From the NCBI RefSeq assembly GCF_014207985.1, contig NZ_JACHMI010000001.1, positions 4,695,001-4,759,000 on the forward strand: a DNA stretch of 64,000 bases. The letters run 5' to 3'. The notes beneath the pieces are model-generated. The model had not been told where the DNA came from, searched no databases, and saw only the letters and a list, made by a program, of their open reading frames with translations. Below, piece by piece: positions 53,058 through 61,542 of this stretch. Both the position numbers and the translations under genes were made by a program. Positions within the stretch are counted from its first letter, which is position 1; every line of letters begins with the position of its first letter. This DNA comes from Nonomuraea rubra. Lineage in GTDB: Bacteria; Actinomycetota; Actinomycetes; Streptosporangiales; Streptosporangiaceae.

Positions 53058-54666
53058 CGAGGGCCGCGGCCCGAGCAGGCGGCGGGTGCTGGGCATCGGC
53101 GGGGCGCTCGGGCTGGTGGCGGCCACCGGCCTGTCCACCTCGGCCGCGCTGGCCCGCCGGCCGCCGGTCACCGGTGCCGAGCTGCGTAGCGCCGTGCCGC
53201 TGCCGCCGCCGTACCAGGTGCCGCTGCCGATCCCGCGCACGCTGGAGCCGGCCGGTTCCGGGCGGTACGAGATCGTCCAGCGGGAGGTGACCGCGGAGAT
53301 CCTGCCCGGCGTCAGGACGCCGCTGTGGACGTACGGGGGCACCTTCCCCGGGCCGACGATCGAGTCGCGCCGGGGCCGCCCGGTCACCGTGACGCATCGC
53401 AACGAGCTGCCCGTGCCGACCGTCGTGCACCTGCACGGCGGGCGGACCCCGGCGGCCTCCGACGGCTACCCCACCGACCTCGTCCTGCCCCGAGGCTGGG
53501 CGGCACCGGCCACCCCGCACGGTTCCGGGCACGGTTCCGGGCACGGTTCAGGGCACGGTTCAGGGCACGGGATGCACGACCCGAGGGCGGTGGTGACGGA
53601 GGTGACGCGCGACTACACGTTCCCGCTCGACCAGCGGCCGACGCTGCTGTGGTACCACGACCATCGGATGGACTTCACCGCCCCCGCGATCTGGCGCGGC
53701 CTGGCCGGGCTGCACCTCGTCCGCGACGACGCCGAGGAGGCGCTCGGCCTGCCCGCGGGGCCGCGCGAGCTGCCCCTCATGATCGCCGACCGCGCCTTCG
53801 CCGCCGACGGCGCCCTCGCCTACCCCGCCCTCGACCCGGCCCTGCGGGAGCGGCCCGGCGTGCGGGAGCCGTACCTGGCGGGGGCGCTCGGCGACGTGAT
53901 CCTGGTGAACGGCGCCCCGTGGCCCGTGCACGAGGTGGACGCGGCCCGCTACCGGCTGCGTGTGCTGAACGCCTCCAACGCCCGCCACTACGAGCTCGAA
54001 GCGGTCGGCGACGACGGCCGCCGGCTGGATCTCGTCCAGGTCGGCGCCGACCAGGGGCTGCTCGCGGCGCCGGTCACCCACCGGCTGCTGCCGATCGCCC
54101 CGGCCGAACGTTACGACCTGATCGTCGACTTCTCGGGCGTCCCGGTCGGCGGGCGGGTCAGGCTGCTCAACCGGCTCGGCTCCGGGCGTACCCGCGACGT
54201 GATGGCCTTCCGCGTGGCGCGCAAGGCCGCCGACGGCAGCCGCGTCCCGGCCACGCTGTCCACCGACCTGCCGGATTGGCGCCGGTCGGACGCCGTCAGG
54301 GTGCGCGACTTCGCCTTCCGCACCGGGCACCTGCACAGCGGGCGTGGCTGGCTCATCGGCGGGCTGCCGTTCGACCCCGCCCGCACCGACGTCACCGCCA
54401 GGCTCGGCGACGTCGAGGTGTGGCGGCTGATCGCCGACGTGCACCATCCCGTCCACCTGCACCTGGTCGGCTTCCGCGTGCTGTCGCGCAGCGGCCGCCC
54501 GCCCCTGCCCCACGACGCCGGCCTCAAGGACACCGTCTCCCTGCGCCCCGGCGAAGCGGTGGAGATCATCACCCGCTTCGACGGCTACCGCGGCCGCTAC
54601 CTGTTCCACTGCCACAACGCCGAGCACGAGGACATGGGCATGATGGCCAACCTCGAGATCACCTGA
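53044..54666 (+). CDS. Tat-exported multicopper oxidase with His-rich (GSGH) insert
   Basis: A 540-residue multicopper oxidase (laccase/CotA/CueO-like). Tat signal: SRRRVLGIGGALGLVAATG. All four copper motifs are present: VVHLHGG (about residue 127), WYHDHRM (about 202), HPVHLHLVGFRVL (about 467) and YLFHCHNAEHEDMGM (about 520), where Cys and Met bind T1 copper. An unusual insert, four tandem GSGH units in about residues 158-175, lies between cupredoxin motifs; it comes from near-identical 12-bp repeats at 53520-53567. The insert could bind Cu or shield a substrate site, like the Met-rich insert of CueO. Extracytoplasmic. Confidence 0.95.
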   Translation: MRARDEGRGPSRRRVLGIGGALGLVAATGLSTSAALARRPPVTGAELRSAVPLPPPYQVPLPIPRTLEPAGSGRYEIVQREVTAEILPGVRTPLWTYGGTFPGPTIESRRGRPVTVTHRNELPVPTVVHLHGGRTPAASDGYPTDLVLPRGWAAPATPHGSGHGSGHGSGHGSGHGMHDPRAVVTEVTRDYTFPLDQRPTLLWYHDHRMDFTAPAIWRGLAGLHLVRDDAEEALGLPAGPRELPLMIADRAFAADGALAYPALDPALRERPGVREPYLAGALGDVILVNGAPWPVHEVDAARYRLRVLNASNARHYELEAVGDDGRRLDLVQVGADQGLLAAPVTHRLLPIAPAERYDLIVDFSGVPVGGRVRLLNRLGSGRTRDVMAFRVARKAADGSRVPATLSTDLPDWRRSDAVRVRDFAFRTGHLHSGRGWLIGGLPFDPARTDVTARLGDVEVWRLIADVHHPVHLHLVGFRVLSRSGRPPLPHDAGLKDTVSLRPGEAVEIITRFDGYRGRYLFHCHNAEHEDMGMMANLEIT

Positions 54667-55783
54667 CGCCGGGTTCGCCGGGCGCGGTCAAGGAGGCGGC
54701 ATGGTGATCGAGGAACAGCCGGGCGACCAGGTCGCCGCGCGAACCGGTGCCCGACTTGGCGAAGATCGACTTCAGGTGGTCCTGCACGGTGTACGACGAC
54801 ACGTGCAGCCGGCCGGCGATCTGCTTGGTGGACAGGCCCTGGGCCACCAGCTCGGTGACCCGGCGCTCGCTGTCGGTGAAGCCGTAGGCCTCGACCATCA
54901 GGGGCGCCATCTCGGCGGGGCGAGCGGCTTCCAGCATCACCGCGACCTGCGGTTCCGGCCCGTCCATCAGCAGCGAGCCCCGGACGATCAGCCACTGACC
55001 GGCCAGGGTGCGCGCCCGGGCCCTGGCCGGGCTGAGATCGTTCGGCGCGGGTGCCGTACTCGTCGCCGGGCCGCCGAGGGAACGGGCCTGGCGGGCGACG
55101 GCGGAGATCACCAGCGGCAGCCGGGCGCCCGCTCTGTCGGCGAGGCCCAGCTCGTCCAGCCAGCGCTCCGCCGCCTTGTTCGACATGCGCACGCCGTCAT
55201 CGGCGTCGAGGATTAGCAGCCCGGCGTCGTCGTCACCGGCCTGCGCGCCACCGAGCAACAGCCCGCGCCGGAGCCCGTCGGTGATCAACGGGGCGACCGA
55301 CGACACGAACTCCACCTCGGCCGGGGAGAAGTACGGGCGCTTCGCCTCCCGGAACACGGTCAGCTGCCCCCACGTCCCCGTGCCGCCGGCCAGCACCACC
55401 CGCAACTCGTCGGAGAAGCCCCCGGGACGGCGGATCTCCCGCTGGCGCGGGCTACGGTCGAGGTCGCCGGCGGTCGCCTCGCTCAGGCTGCCGGCCGGGC
55501 GACCGGCCTGGGCGAGCTGCACCCACGTGTTGAAGTCCGGCTCGCGCACCTCGATCTCCACGAGCCGGAGCAGCTCCGCCGCGGGCAGGCCGTTCTCCAC
55601 GAACTCGGCGGTCGGGAGCATGGTCGCCGGGTCGGTCGTCATCAGGCAGGTGCCTTCGGCGGGCACGGCCCGGCCCAGGACATCGCCGACGGCCCGCGAG
55701 AACTCGGGCACGGACATCCCGCGGTGAGCCAGCCTGACGATCTCCTCGCGGACGCGCGCCTGCGCCGCCGTCGCGTTGACCAC
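54659..55783 (-). CDS. LuxR-type regulator with GAF-like sensor region
   Basis: A 374-residue protein. The C-terminal LuxR HTH spans about residues 300-360 (FTDSERRVTELVAQGLSTKQ, HVSSYTVQDHLKSIFAKSG). The N-terminal 200 residues look like a GAF/PAS sensor (ELRVVLAGGTGTWGQLTVFR, FSPAEVEFVSSVAPL). The start is at 55783. It overlaps the oxidase stop by 8 bases (convergent) and is divergent from the DHFR-like pair, with a clean palindrome between. Confidence 0.9.
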   Translation of the reverse strand: MVNATAAQARVREEIVRLAHRGMSVPEFSRAVGDVLGRAVPAEGTCLMTTDPATMLPTAEFVENGLPAAELLRLVEIEVREPDFNTWVQLAQAGRPAGSLSEATAGDLDRSPRQREIRRPGGFSDELRVVLAGGTGTWGQLTVFREAKRPYFSPAEVEFVSSVAPLITDGLRRGLLLGGAQAGDDDAGLLILDADDGVRMSNKAAERWLDELGLADRAGARLPLVISAVARQARSLGGPATSTAPAPNDLSPARARARTLAGQWLIVRGSLLMDGPEPQVAVMLEAARPAEMAPLMVEAYGFTDSERRVTELVAQGLSTKQIAGRLHVSSYTVQDHLKSIFAKSGTGSRGDLVARLFLDHHAASLTAPGEPGVR

Positions 55784-55813
55784 GATCGGAAGCTTATGAC
55801 GATCGGCGGCCTC

Positions 55814-55831
55814 ATCCCAGAAATCTGGGAT
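55814..55831. promoter_or_regulatory. Perfect 18-bp palindrome upstream of DHFR-like genes
   Basis: ATCCCAGA-AA-TCTGGGAT: perfect 8-bp arms with a 2-base centre. It lies between the LuxR regulator gene and the first DHFR-like gene and is a probable operator. Confidence 0.6.
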
Positions 55832-55892
55832 TCAATCCGGCTGGACGATCTCGCATGCTGGGGCCCACGAACGTACTGAAAGGACCGGAAAC

Positions 55893-56495
55893 GTGAGCAA
55901 GACCGTGCTGTACATGTCGATGTCGGTGGACGGGTTCATCGCCGGCCCGAACGCGGGGCCGGGCAACGGGCTCGGTGACGGAGGGCATCGGCTGCATGAG
56001 TGGTTCCTGCCGGACGCCGACGCCGCCCACAGGAGAGACCTCGGCCACCTGGCGGGCGCGAGCCGTGAGGTCATGGACGAGGCCATGGCCACCGGGGCGG
56101 TCGTCGCCGGCCGGCGGACGTTCGAGCTCGCCGGCGGCTGGGGCGGCGACCACCACGACGGCGTGCCGATCTTCGTCCTGAGCCGCCACCGGCCCGATCC
56201 CGCGCTGCAATGGCCCGGGGTCACCTACGTGAGCGACGTGACGACCGCGATGAACCTGGCCAGGGACGCGGCCGGCGGCAAGGACGTCCTGGTCCACGGA
56301 GCCCGCACCGCCCAGCTCGCACTCGCCGCAGGCGTCCTCGACGAGCTGCAGATCCACCTGGTCCCGGTCCTGATCGGACAGGGCGAACCGCTCTTCGAGA
56401 ACCTGCCGCCCGACCACATCGAGCTCGAACTGCTCCGCGCCGCGGACGGCCCGGGCGTGGCGCACCTGCGCTACCGCGTGCGGACGGAGGGCTGA
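55893..56495 (+). CDS. Dihydrofolate reductase family (RibD C-terminal-like) protein, copy 1
   Basis: A 200-residue reductase-fold protein from GTG 55893. It has VLYMSMSVDGFIAGPNAGPG at the N-terminus, AVVAGRRTFELAGGW, and KDVLVHGARTAQLALAAGVL with HLVPVLIGQGEPLFENLP. These are the NADPH-binding and core blocks of the RibD_C/YyaP family. The substrate is unknown; they are not classical folate enzymes. Followed 4 bases later by a paralogue. Confidence 0.9.
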   Translation: MSKTVLYMSMSVDGFIAGPNAGPGNGLGDGGHRLHEWFLPDADAAHRRDLGHLAGASREVMDEAMATGAVVAGRRTFELAGGWGGDHHDGVPIFVLSRHRPDPALQWPGVTYVSDVTTAMNLARDAAGGKDVLVHGARTAQLALAAGVLDELQIHLVPVLIGQGEPLFENLPPDHIELELLRAADGPGVAHLRYRVRTEG

Positions 56496-56499
56496 GACG

Positions 56500-57087
56500 A
56501 TGGCGATCATCCGGCTGTACATGACCATGTCCCTGGACGGCTACGTCACCGGGCCGCAGGACAGCCTGGACGCCCCGATGGGCATCGGCGGCTTCCGGCT
56601 GTTCAACTGGCTCGACCGGCGCAACGCCCCGGGACCCAGCGGGCAGGTGTACACCGAGGTGCAGGCCACCCGCGCCGTCATCTCCGGCCGCCGCACCTAC
56701 GAGCACGCCGGCCGCTGGCAGGGCGACCATCACGACGGCGTCCCCGTCTTCGTCCTGACCCACGACGTCCCGGACGACCCGCCGCCGGGCAGCGTCCGCT
56801 ACGTCACCGACGTTCAGGAGTGCGCCGCCCAGGCCCGCGCGGCCGCCGGGGACGGCGACGTGATGGTCCACGGTGCCGGGGCGGCGCAGGCGCTGCTGCG
56901 GGCAGGGCAGCTGGACGAGCTGGAACTGCACGTCGTCCCGGTCCTGCTCGGGCAGGGCCGCCGGCTGTTCGACAACCTGCAGGCCGGGCACGTCGAACTC
57001 GACCTGGTCCGCCGGCTGACCACGCCGGACGTCGAGGAGCTCACGCAGCGCGTCACCCACCTGCGCTACCGCGTCCGCCGCCCGTGA
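56500..57087 (+). CDS. Dihydrofolate reductase family protein, copy 2
   Basis: A 195-residue paralogue of the preceding gene, sharing MSLDGYVTGPQDSLDAPMGI, AVISGRRTYEHAGRWQGDHH, DVMVHGAGAAQALLRAGQLD and HVVPVLLGQGRRLFDNL in the same order. The copies clearly arose by tandem duplication but have diverged well beyond recent duplication. They are probably co-transcribed and may form a heterodimer. Confidence 0.9.
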   Translation: MAIIRLYMTMSLDGYVTGPQDSLDAPMGIGGFRLFNWLDRRNAPGPSGQVYTEVQATRAVISGRRTYEHAGRWQGDHHDGVPVFVLTHDVPDDPPPGSVRYVTDVQECAAQARAAAGDGDVMVHGAGAAQALLRAGQLDELELHVVPVLLGQGRRLFDNLQAGHVELDLVRRLTTPDVEELTQRVTHLRYRVRRP

Positions 57088-57117
57088 CCTGAACGGTGAC
57101 GTCGGGGCCGGCGCCCG

Positions 57118-57663
57118 CTAGAAGGTGTAGCGGGTGTGGCTGAACACCTGGCTGTCGTGCCCGAAGCCGTACGCCGTGCCTGGTGCCACCGCGAACAGCA
57201 GGTCGTTGCCCTTGCGGATGTTGTCGCCGAAGCCGTAGAAGGTGCCCTCAGGAGAGGTGATGTGGTCGCCGTACTGCGCCTCGAACGCGGCGATGACCTC
57301 CTCCTGCCGCGCCGGATCCGTCACCCGCTCCGCCGTGCCCTCGATCACGATGTCGAGGCCCTCGGAGAGTGAGTTGTGGCCTGTGGTGAGCGCGCAGCGG
57401 GCGTCGGCGGCCAGGTTCTTCGCCTTCTGCTCGCCCTGCCCGGTGCTGAAGTGCAGCGCCCCGTCGTGCCAGGCGGCGATCAGGGGCGTGACGTGCAACC
57501 GGCCGTCCGGCCGTACCGTGGTGATCCAGAAGATCTCGGCGGCCTGCATGCGGCGCTGGACCTCGGCCCAGTCGGTGGCGGTGACGTTCTCCGCGCCAGG
57601 GCGCGGGTTCAGGGCGGAGCTGTAGCGGGGGTCGAGCTCGGTTTTCGGCTGCTTGGGTGTCAT
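57118..57663 (-). CDS. Pyridoxamine 5'-phosphate oxidase-family (split-barrel) protein
   Basis: A 181-residue flavin/F420-type split-barrel protein: EIFWITTVRPDGRLHVTPLI, GALHFSTGQGEQKAKNLAAD, ALTTGHNSLSEGLDIVIEGT. No tunnelled catalytic residues are obvious. Many actinomycete members bind F420 and reduce or degrade aromatic toxins. The start is ATG 57663 with AAGGAGT upstream. It lies downstream of a TetR gene on the same strand (31-base gap), presumably one transcript. Confidence 0.9.
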   Translation of the reverse strand: MTPKQPKTELDPRYSSALNPRPGAENVTATDWAEVQRRMQAAEIFWITTVRPDGRLHVTPLIAAWHDGALHFSTGQGEQKAKNLAADARCALTTGHNSLSEGLDIVIEGTAERVTDPARQEEVIAAFEAQYGDHITSPEGTFYGFGDNIRKGNDLLFAVAPGTAYGFGHDSQVFSHTRYTF

Positions 57664-57694
57664 GTCGAGACTCCTTCCCACTTTGCGCCCGGGC

Positions 57695-58276
57695 TCAGGC
57701 CGTTGTTCCGTACGCGGCCATGAACATGTCCAGCAACCCGTCGATCGCGTGCTCGTCGATGGGGCGGGTGGACAGCAGGTGGCGGTAGTACAGGGTGCCG
57801 CACAGCACCTCGGCGGCGAATTCCAGGTTCGCCTCCGCGACCAGCTCACCGGTGTGCTGGGCCCGGGTGAGCCGGTCGAGGGTGCTCTGCTCCACGGTGA
57901 CCAGGAATCGTTCGTGCAGGGTCGCCCGCAGCGTGGCGTCGGCCTGCGCCTCGGCGATGACGGCGCGGTAGACCGGTCCGATCGGCGGGCCGGCGAGGGC
58001 CTGGCTCGAGCGCAGGAACTGTTCGCGCAGGTCCGCGCGGACGTCCCCGGTGTCGCGGTAGTCCAGGTTGCTGGCCCACACGACGCTGAGCGCGTCCAGT
58101 AGCAGCGCCGCCATGGACGGCCAGCGCCGGTAGATCGTGTGCTTCCCGACCCCGGCCCGTCTGGCGACCGCCTCGATGCTCAGGCCCGCGTAACCCACCT
58201 CCGCGGCCAGATCGAGGGTTGCCCGCAGCAGCTCTTCAGTGCGCGCAGCGCCTCGGCGTCGTGGCGTGTCGGTCAT
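57695..58276 (-). CDS. TetR family regulator (TetR_C-type)
   Basis: A 193-residue repressor: HTH at about residues 28-68 (LSIEAVARRAGVGKHTIYRR, WPSMAALL) and the C-terminal domain of the AcrR/TetR_C_16-like group. The start is ATG 58276. It precedes the split-barrel protein gene and probably controls it. Confidence 0.92.
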   Translation of the reverse strand: MTDTPRRRGAARTEELLRATLDLAAEVGYAGLSIEAVARRAGVGKHTIYRRWPSMAALLLDALSVVWASNLDYRDTGDVRADLREQFLRSSQALAGPPIGPVYRAVIAEAQADATLRATLHERFLVTVEQSTLDRLTRAQHTGELVAEANLEFAAEVLCGTLYYRHLLSTRPIDEHAIDGLLDMFMAAYGTTA

Positions 58277-58338
58277 GCGACCGATCCTATCGGCACATTG
58301 CGTGCCGTTGACAAGTTCGAGGGTGATGGGCGGGTGTG

Positions 58339-58866
58339 TCAGTCGATGGTCTGGGCGTTCTTCCGGCGCTCGTAGTGGCGGCGCGCCTTCATGCGGTTGC
58401 CGCAGCCCGCCATCGAGCACCATCGGGCGCTGTTGCTCTTGGAGTGATCGACGAAGAACAGCGTGCACTCGTCCGTGTTCTCGCATGAGCGGAGTCGTCC
58501 GGGGGCGGTCTGCCGGAGCGCGTCCCAGGCCACGACGGCTCGGGCTGCCAGGGCGTGCTCGCGAGGTGTCACGAGCCGCCAGCTGAGGCCGGTGTCGCCG
58601 GGGACCGGCTGGTAGCTGACGCCGGACAGCGCCGGCGCGAGCGCCGCCGGCGCGGCCCGGCCGCGCACCAGCGCCTGGAGCGTGTCGCGGGTCGAACGCA
58701 GGAGGCCGAGATCCTCGTCGTGATGCCCTTCGCCCGCGTGCTCCGCGATCCAGGAGCGGGCCTCCTCTGGATCGTCGAGCCGATCCTGCACCTCTCCCGC
58801 GACGGTCGGGGTCGTGTTCAGCAGGGCCAGGAGCAGCTCCTCGTCGGGGCTTGCGGCCTTCGTCAT
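58339..58866 (-). CDS. CGNR zinc finger / ABATE-domain regulator
   Basis: A 175-residue protein of the ABATE-CGNR family, thought to be stress-linked transcription regulators. The C-terminal zinc finger has four Cys: LRSCENTDECTLFFVDHSKS then RWCSMAGCGNRMKARRHYER. The N-terminal helical region (ELLLALLNTTPTVAGEVQDR) is ABATE-like. The start at ATG 58866 is preceded by GGAGG; an in-frame ATG five codons earlier would place that SD inside the gene. Divergent from a dehalogenase-like gene, with a shared motif repeated three times between them. Confidence 0.9.
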   Translation of the reverse strand: MTKAASPDEELLLALLNTTPTVAGEVQDRLDDPEEARSWIAEHAGEGHHDEDLGLLRSTRDTLQALVRGRAAPAALAPALSGVSYQPVPGDTGLSWRLVTPREHALAARAVVAWDALRQTAPGRLRSCENTDECTLFFVDHSKSNSARWCSMAGCGNRMKARRHYERRKNAQTID

Positions 58867-58869
58867 GGC

Positions 58870-58948
58870 TCTAACCTCCAATCTCGTTTGACAAGGTTAT
58901 ACCCCGATGTCTACCGTCTAACCATCAACGTCACTCAAGGGGGTTAGA
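58870..58948. promoter_or_regulatory. Three TCTAACC/GGTTAGA motifs in a divergent promoter region
   Basis: TCTAACC at 58870-58876 and 58917-58923 and its complement GGTTAGA at 58942-58948. All lie in the 85-base gap between the CGNR regulator and the hydrolase. The arrangement suggests operators of the CGNR regulator. Confidence 0.55.
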
Positions 58949-58951
58949 AGG

Positions 58952-59815
58952 ATGGTGCACCACAGGTACGCGACGGTCGAGGGCCATCGGCTCTTCTACC
59001 GCGAGGCCGGCTCGGCCGGCATGCCGGCGATCGTGTTGCTGCACGGCTTCCCGACGAGCTCGTTCATGTTCCGCAACCTGATCCCCCGGCTGGAGGGCTA
59101 TCGGGTCATCGCCCCCGATCACCTCGGGTTCGGGCTCTCCGACGCGCCGTCGGCCGACGAGTTCGGCTACAGCTTCGACGCGCTGGCGGATCTCACCGCC
59201 GGACTGCTCGATCAGCTGGGCGTGACCCGGTACGCGATCGTCGTCCAGGACTACGGCGCCCCGATCGGCTGGCGGCTGGCGATCCGCAACCCCGACGCGG
59301 TGGTCGCGGTGATCAGCCAGAACGGCAACGGCTACGACGAGGGCTTCGTCGCCGACAACTGGCAGGCCGTCTGGAACTACCAGCGCGAGCAGAGCCCGGA
59401 GAACGCGGCGGCACTGCGCGCGGCGCTCACGCTCGAGGGGATCCGGTTCCAGTACGTGACCGGCGTGGAGGACGAGAGCATCCTCAGCCCCGACACCTGG
59501 CACCTCGACCACGCCTTCGTGTCGCGGCCGGGCAACGCGGAGGTCCAGCTGAAGCTGTTCCTGGACTACGCCACGAACCCGCCGCTGTACCCGGCGCTGC
59601 ACCAGTGGCTACGGAGCAGGCAGGTGCCGGTCCTGGCGACGTGGGGCAAGTACGACCCGTACTTCGGCCCGGACGGGGCCCGCGCCTTCGCCCGCGACAC
59701 CGCGAACGCGGAGATCCACCTGTTCGAGGGCGGCCACTTCCTCCTGGAGAGCGCCGGCGACGAGGTCGCGGCGCTGATCCGCGAGTTCCTCGCCAAGCAC
59801 CTGCCGACGGCCTGA
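58952..59815 (+). CDS. Haloalkane dehalogenase / epoxide hydrolase-like alpha/beta hydrolase
   Basis: A 287-residue hydrolase. Oxyanion region: VLLHGFPTSSFMFRNLIPRL. The nucleophile is an Asp, in YAIVVQDYGAPIGWRLAI (about residue 100), not Ser, which points to dehalogenases and epoxide hydrolases. HLGFGLSD, a cap domain, and the catalytic His in FEGGHFLLES (about 271) follow. Many annotated members have no proven halide activity. The start is ATG 58952. Probably controlled by the divergent CGNR protein. Confidence 0.9.
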   Translation: MVHHRYATVEGHRLFYREAGSAGMPAIVLLHGFPTSSFMFRNLIPRLEGYRVIAPDHLGFGLSDAPSADEFGYSFDALADLTAGLLDQLGVTRYAIVVQDYGAPIGWRLAIRNPDAVVAVISQNGNGYDEGFVADNWQAVWNYQREQSPENAAALRAALTLEGIRFQYVTGVEDESILSPDTWHLDHAFVSRPGNAEVQLKLFLDYATNPPLYPALHQWLRSRQVPVLATWGKYDPYFGPDGARAFARDTANAEIHLFEGGHFLLESAGDEVAALIREFLAKHLPTA

Positions 59816-59852
59816 CCCAGGCCGCGACCCGGGCGTCATCCGATCCTGGACC

Positions 59853-60611
59853 TCACCGGTTGTAGAGCCTGCGTGCCCACAGGTACCCGCCCAGCGCGAT
59901 GGCCGCGCTCCAGAGTGCCGCCGCCGCGAGGCCGGATCCCGCGGGCTGCCCGGCCAGCAGCGCGCGCAGGGTTTCGATGACCGGCGTGAACGGCTGGTGC
60001 TCGGCGAACCAGCGCAGCGGGCCCGGCATCGACTCCGTCGGGACCACGCCGCTGCCCAGGAACGGCAGCAGCATCAGCGGCATCGGCAGGTTGCTGGCCG
60101 TGGCCACGTTCCTGGTGACCATGCCCAGCGCGGCCGACAGCCAGGTGATGGCGAAGGTGAACATCGCGAGCACGCCGACCACCCCGAGCCAGTCCAGCGC
60201 GGAGGCGGCGGGGCGGAAGCCGATCAGCAGGGCCGTCAGCATCACCGCCGCGATCGCGATGAAGTTCTGGACGAGCGCGCCGAGCACGTGCCCGGTGAGG
60301 ACGGAGACGCGGGCGATGGCCATCGTCTTGAACCTGGCGACGATGCCCTCGGTCATGTCCATGGCCACCGAGATCGCGGTCCCCTGCGCGGCGCTCGCGA
60401 TCGTCATGATCAGGATGCCGGGGGTGACGTAACCGACGTAGGCGGCGCGGTCGCCGCCGATCCCGGCGCCCATGATGCCGCCGAGGACGTAGACGAACAG
60501 CAGCAGGAACACCACGGGCACGGCCACGAACGTGACGATCAGCGTGGGGTAGCGCCAGATGTGCCTGACCTGGCGCCGCAGCATGGTCGCCGAGTCGGTG
60601 ATCGCTCTCAT
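59853..60611 (-). CDS. ABC-2 type multidrug exporter permease (DrrB-like)
   Basis: A 252-residue membrane protein with six TM helices. MLRRQVRHIWRYPTLIVTFV, LPFLGSGVVPTESMPGPLRW and EHQPFTPVIETLRALLAGQP are typical of daunorubicin-resistance DrrB-type permeases. The start overlaps the ATPase stop by 4 bp. Works with the ATPase to export a hydrophobic compound, plausibly the product or intermediate of the P450 upstream or of the pathway opening at the right edge. Confidence 0.95.
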   Translation of the reverse strand: MRAITDSATMLRRQVRHIWRYPTLIVTFVAVPVVFLLLFVYVLGGIMGAGIGGDRAAYVGYVTPGILIMTIASAAQGTAISVAMDMTEGIVARFKTMAIARVSVLTGHVLGALVQNFIAIAAVMLTALLIGFRPAASALDWLGVVGVLAMFTFAITWLSAALGMVTRNVATASNLPMPLMLLPFLGSGVVPTESMPGPLRWFAEHQPFTPVIETLRALLAGQPAGSGLAAAALWSAAIALGGYLWARRLYNR

Positions 60612-61537
60612 CGGGAGGACTCCTGGGTCAGGGCGAGGAAGACGTCGTCCAGGTCGGGGGTGTGCACCGACAGCTCGGCGACCTCGATGGCGTGCGTGTC
60701 CAGCCACTCCAGGAGCTTCCGCAGCGTCCTGACTCCGCCGGAGTCGGGGATCTGGACGGTGAGGGCCGCGTCGTCGCTGGAGGTGGCGCCGACGTGGCCG
60801 GCCGCCCTGCGGTACCCGTCGGGGTCGGCGAAGCGTACGACGAGGTGGCCGCCGGGGACCATGCGCTTGAGCTCCTCGGGGGTGCCCTCGGCCACCAACC
60901 GGCCCTGGCTGAGCAGCGCGATGCGGTCGGCGAGCTCGTCGGCCTCCTCCAGGTACTGGGTGGTCAGGAAGATGGTCACGCCCTCCTGCCGGACGAGGTC
61001 CCTGACGATCTGCCACATGGTGCGGCGGCTGCGCGGGTCCAGGCCCGTGGTCGGCTCGTCGAGGAAGATGAGCCTGGGCGTGCCGACCATGGTCATGGCG
61101 AGGTCGAGCCGGCGGCGCATGCCGCCCGAGTAGGTGGCCGCGGGCTTGCGCGCGGCGTCGGTGAGGCCGAAGCGCTCCAGCAGCTCGCGGGCGCGCGTGC
61201 GGCCCCGGGCCCGGCCGAGGTGGAGCAGGTCGGCCATGAGCCGCAGGTTCTCCTCGCCGGTCAGGAAGCTGTCGACCGCCGAGAACTGACCGGTGACGCC
61301 GATCGCGGCACGCACCTCGTCGGGCTCCCGGGCCAGATCGTGCCCGGCCACCCGGATCTCGCCCGCGTCGGCCTTGATCAGGGTGGACAGGATCTGCACC
61401 ATGGTGGTCTTGCCCGCGCCGTTCGGGCCGAGCAGGGAGAAGACGGTGCCCTGCGGGATGGCGAGGTCGATGCCGTCCAGGACACGGTGCGCGCCGTAGG
61501 ACTTGCGCAGCCCCGTCACCGAGACGAAGGTTCGCAT
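60608..61537 (-). CDS. ABC exporter ATP-binding protein (DrrA-like)
   Basis: A 309-residue ATPase: Walker A LLGPNGAGKTTMVQ, signature YSGGMRRRLDLAMTM, Walker B LIFLDEPTTGLDP, and a switch region in FLTTQYLEEADELADRIALL, where the usual His reads Gln (TTQY), as in DrrA. A C-terminal DrrA-type domain of about 80 residues ends in DLDDVFLAL. The start is ATG 61537, with GGAGGTGA upstream; the frame continues further but without an SD. It lies 5 bases after the P450 stop, so one operon. Confidence 0.95.
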   Translation of the reverse strand: MRTFVSVTGLRKSYGAHRVLDGIDLAIPQGTVFSLLGPNGAGKTTMVQILSTLIKADAGEIRVAGHDLAREPDEVRAAIGVTGQFSAVDSFLTGEENLRLMADLLHLGRARGRTRARELLERFGLTDAARKPAATYSGGMRRRLDLAMTMVGTPRLIFLDEPTTGLDPRSRRTMWQIVRDLVRQEGVTIFLTTQYLEEADELADRIALLSQGRLVAEGTPEELKRMVPGGHLVVRFADPDGYRRAAGHVGATSSDDAALTVQIPDSGGVRTLRKLLEWLDTHAIEVAELSVHTPDLDDVFLALTQESSR

Positions 61538-61542
61538 GGTGC

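Noticed and set aside
53518-53570. 12-bp repeats considered as a CRISPR or regulatory array
   Set aside because: They are in frame within the multicopper oxidase and encode GSGH units without spacers.
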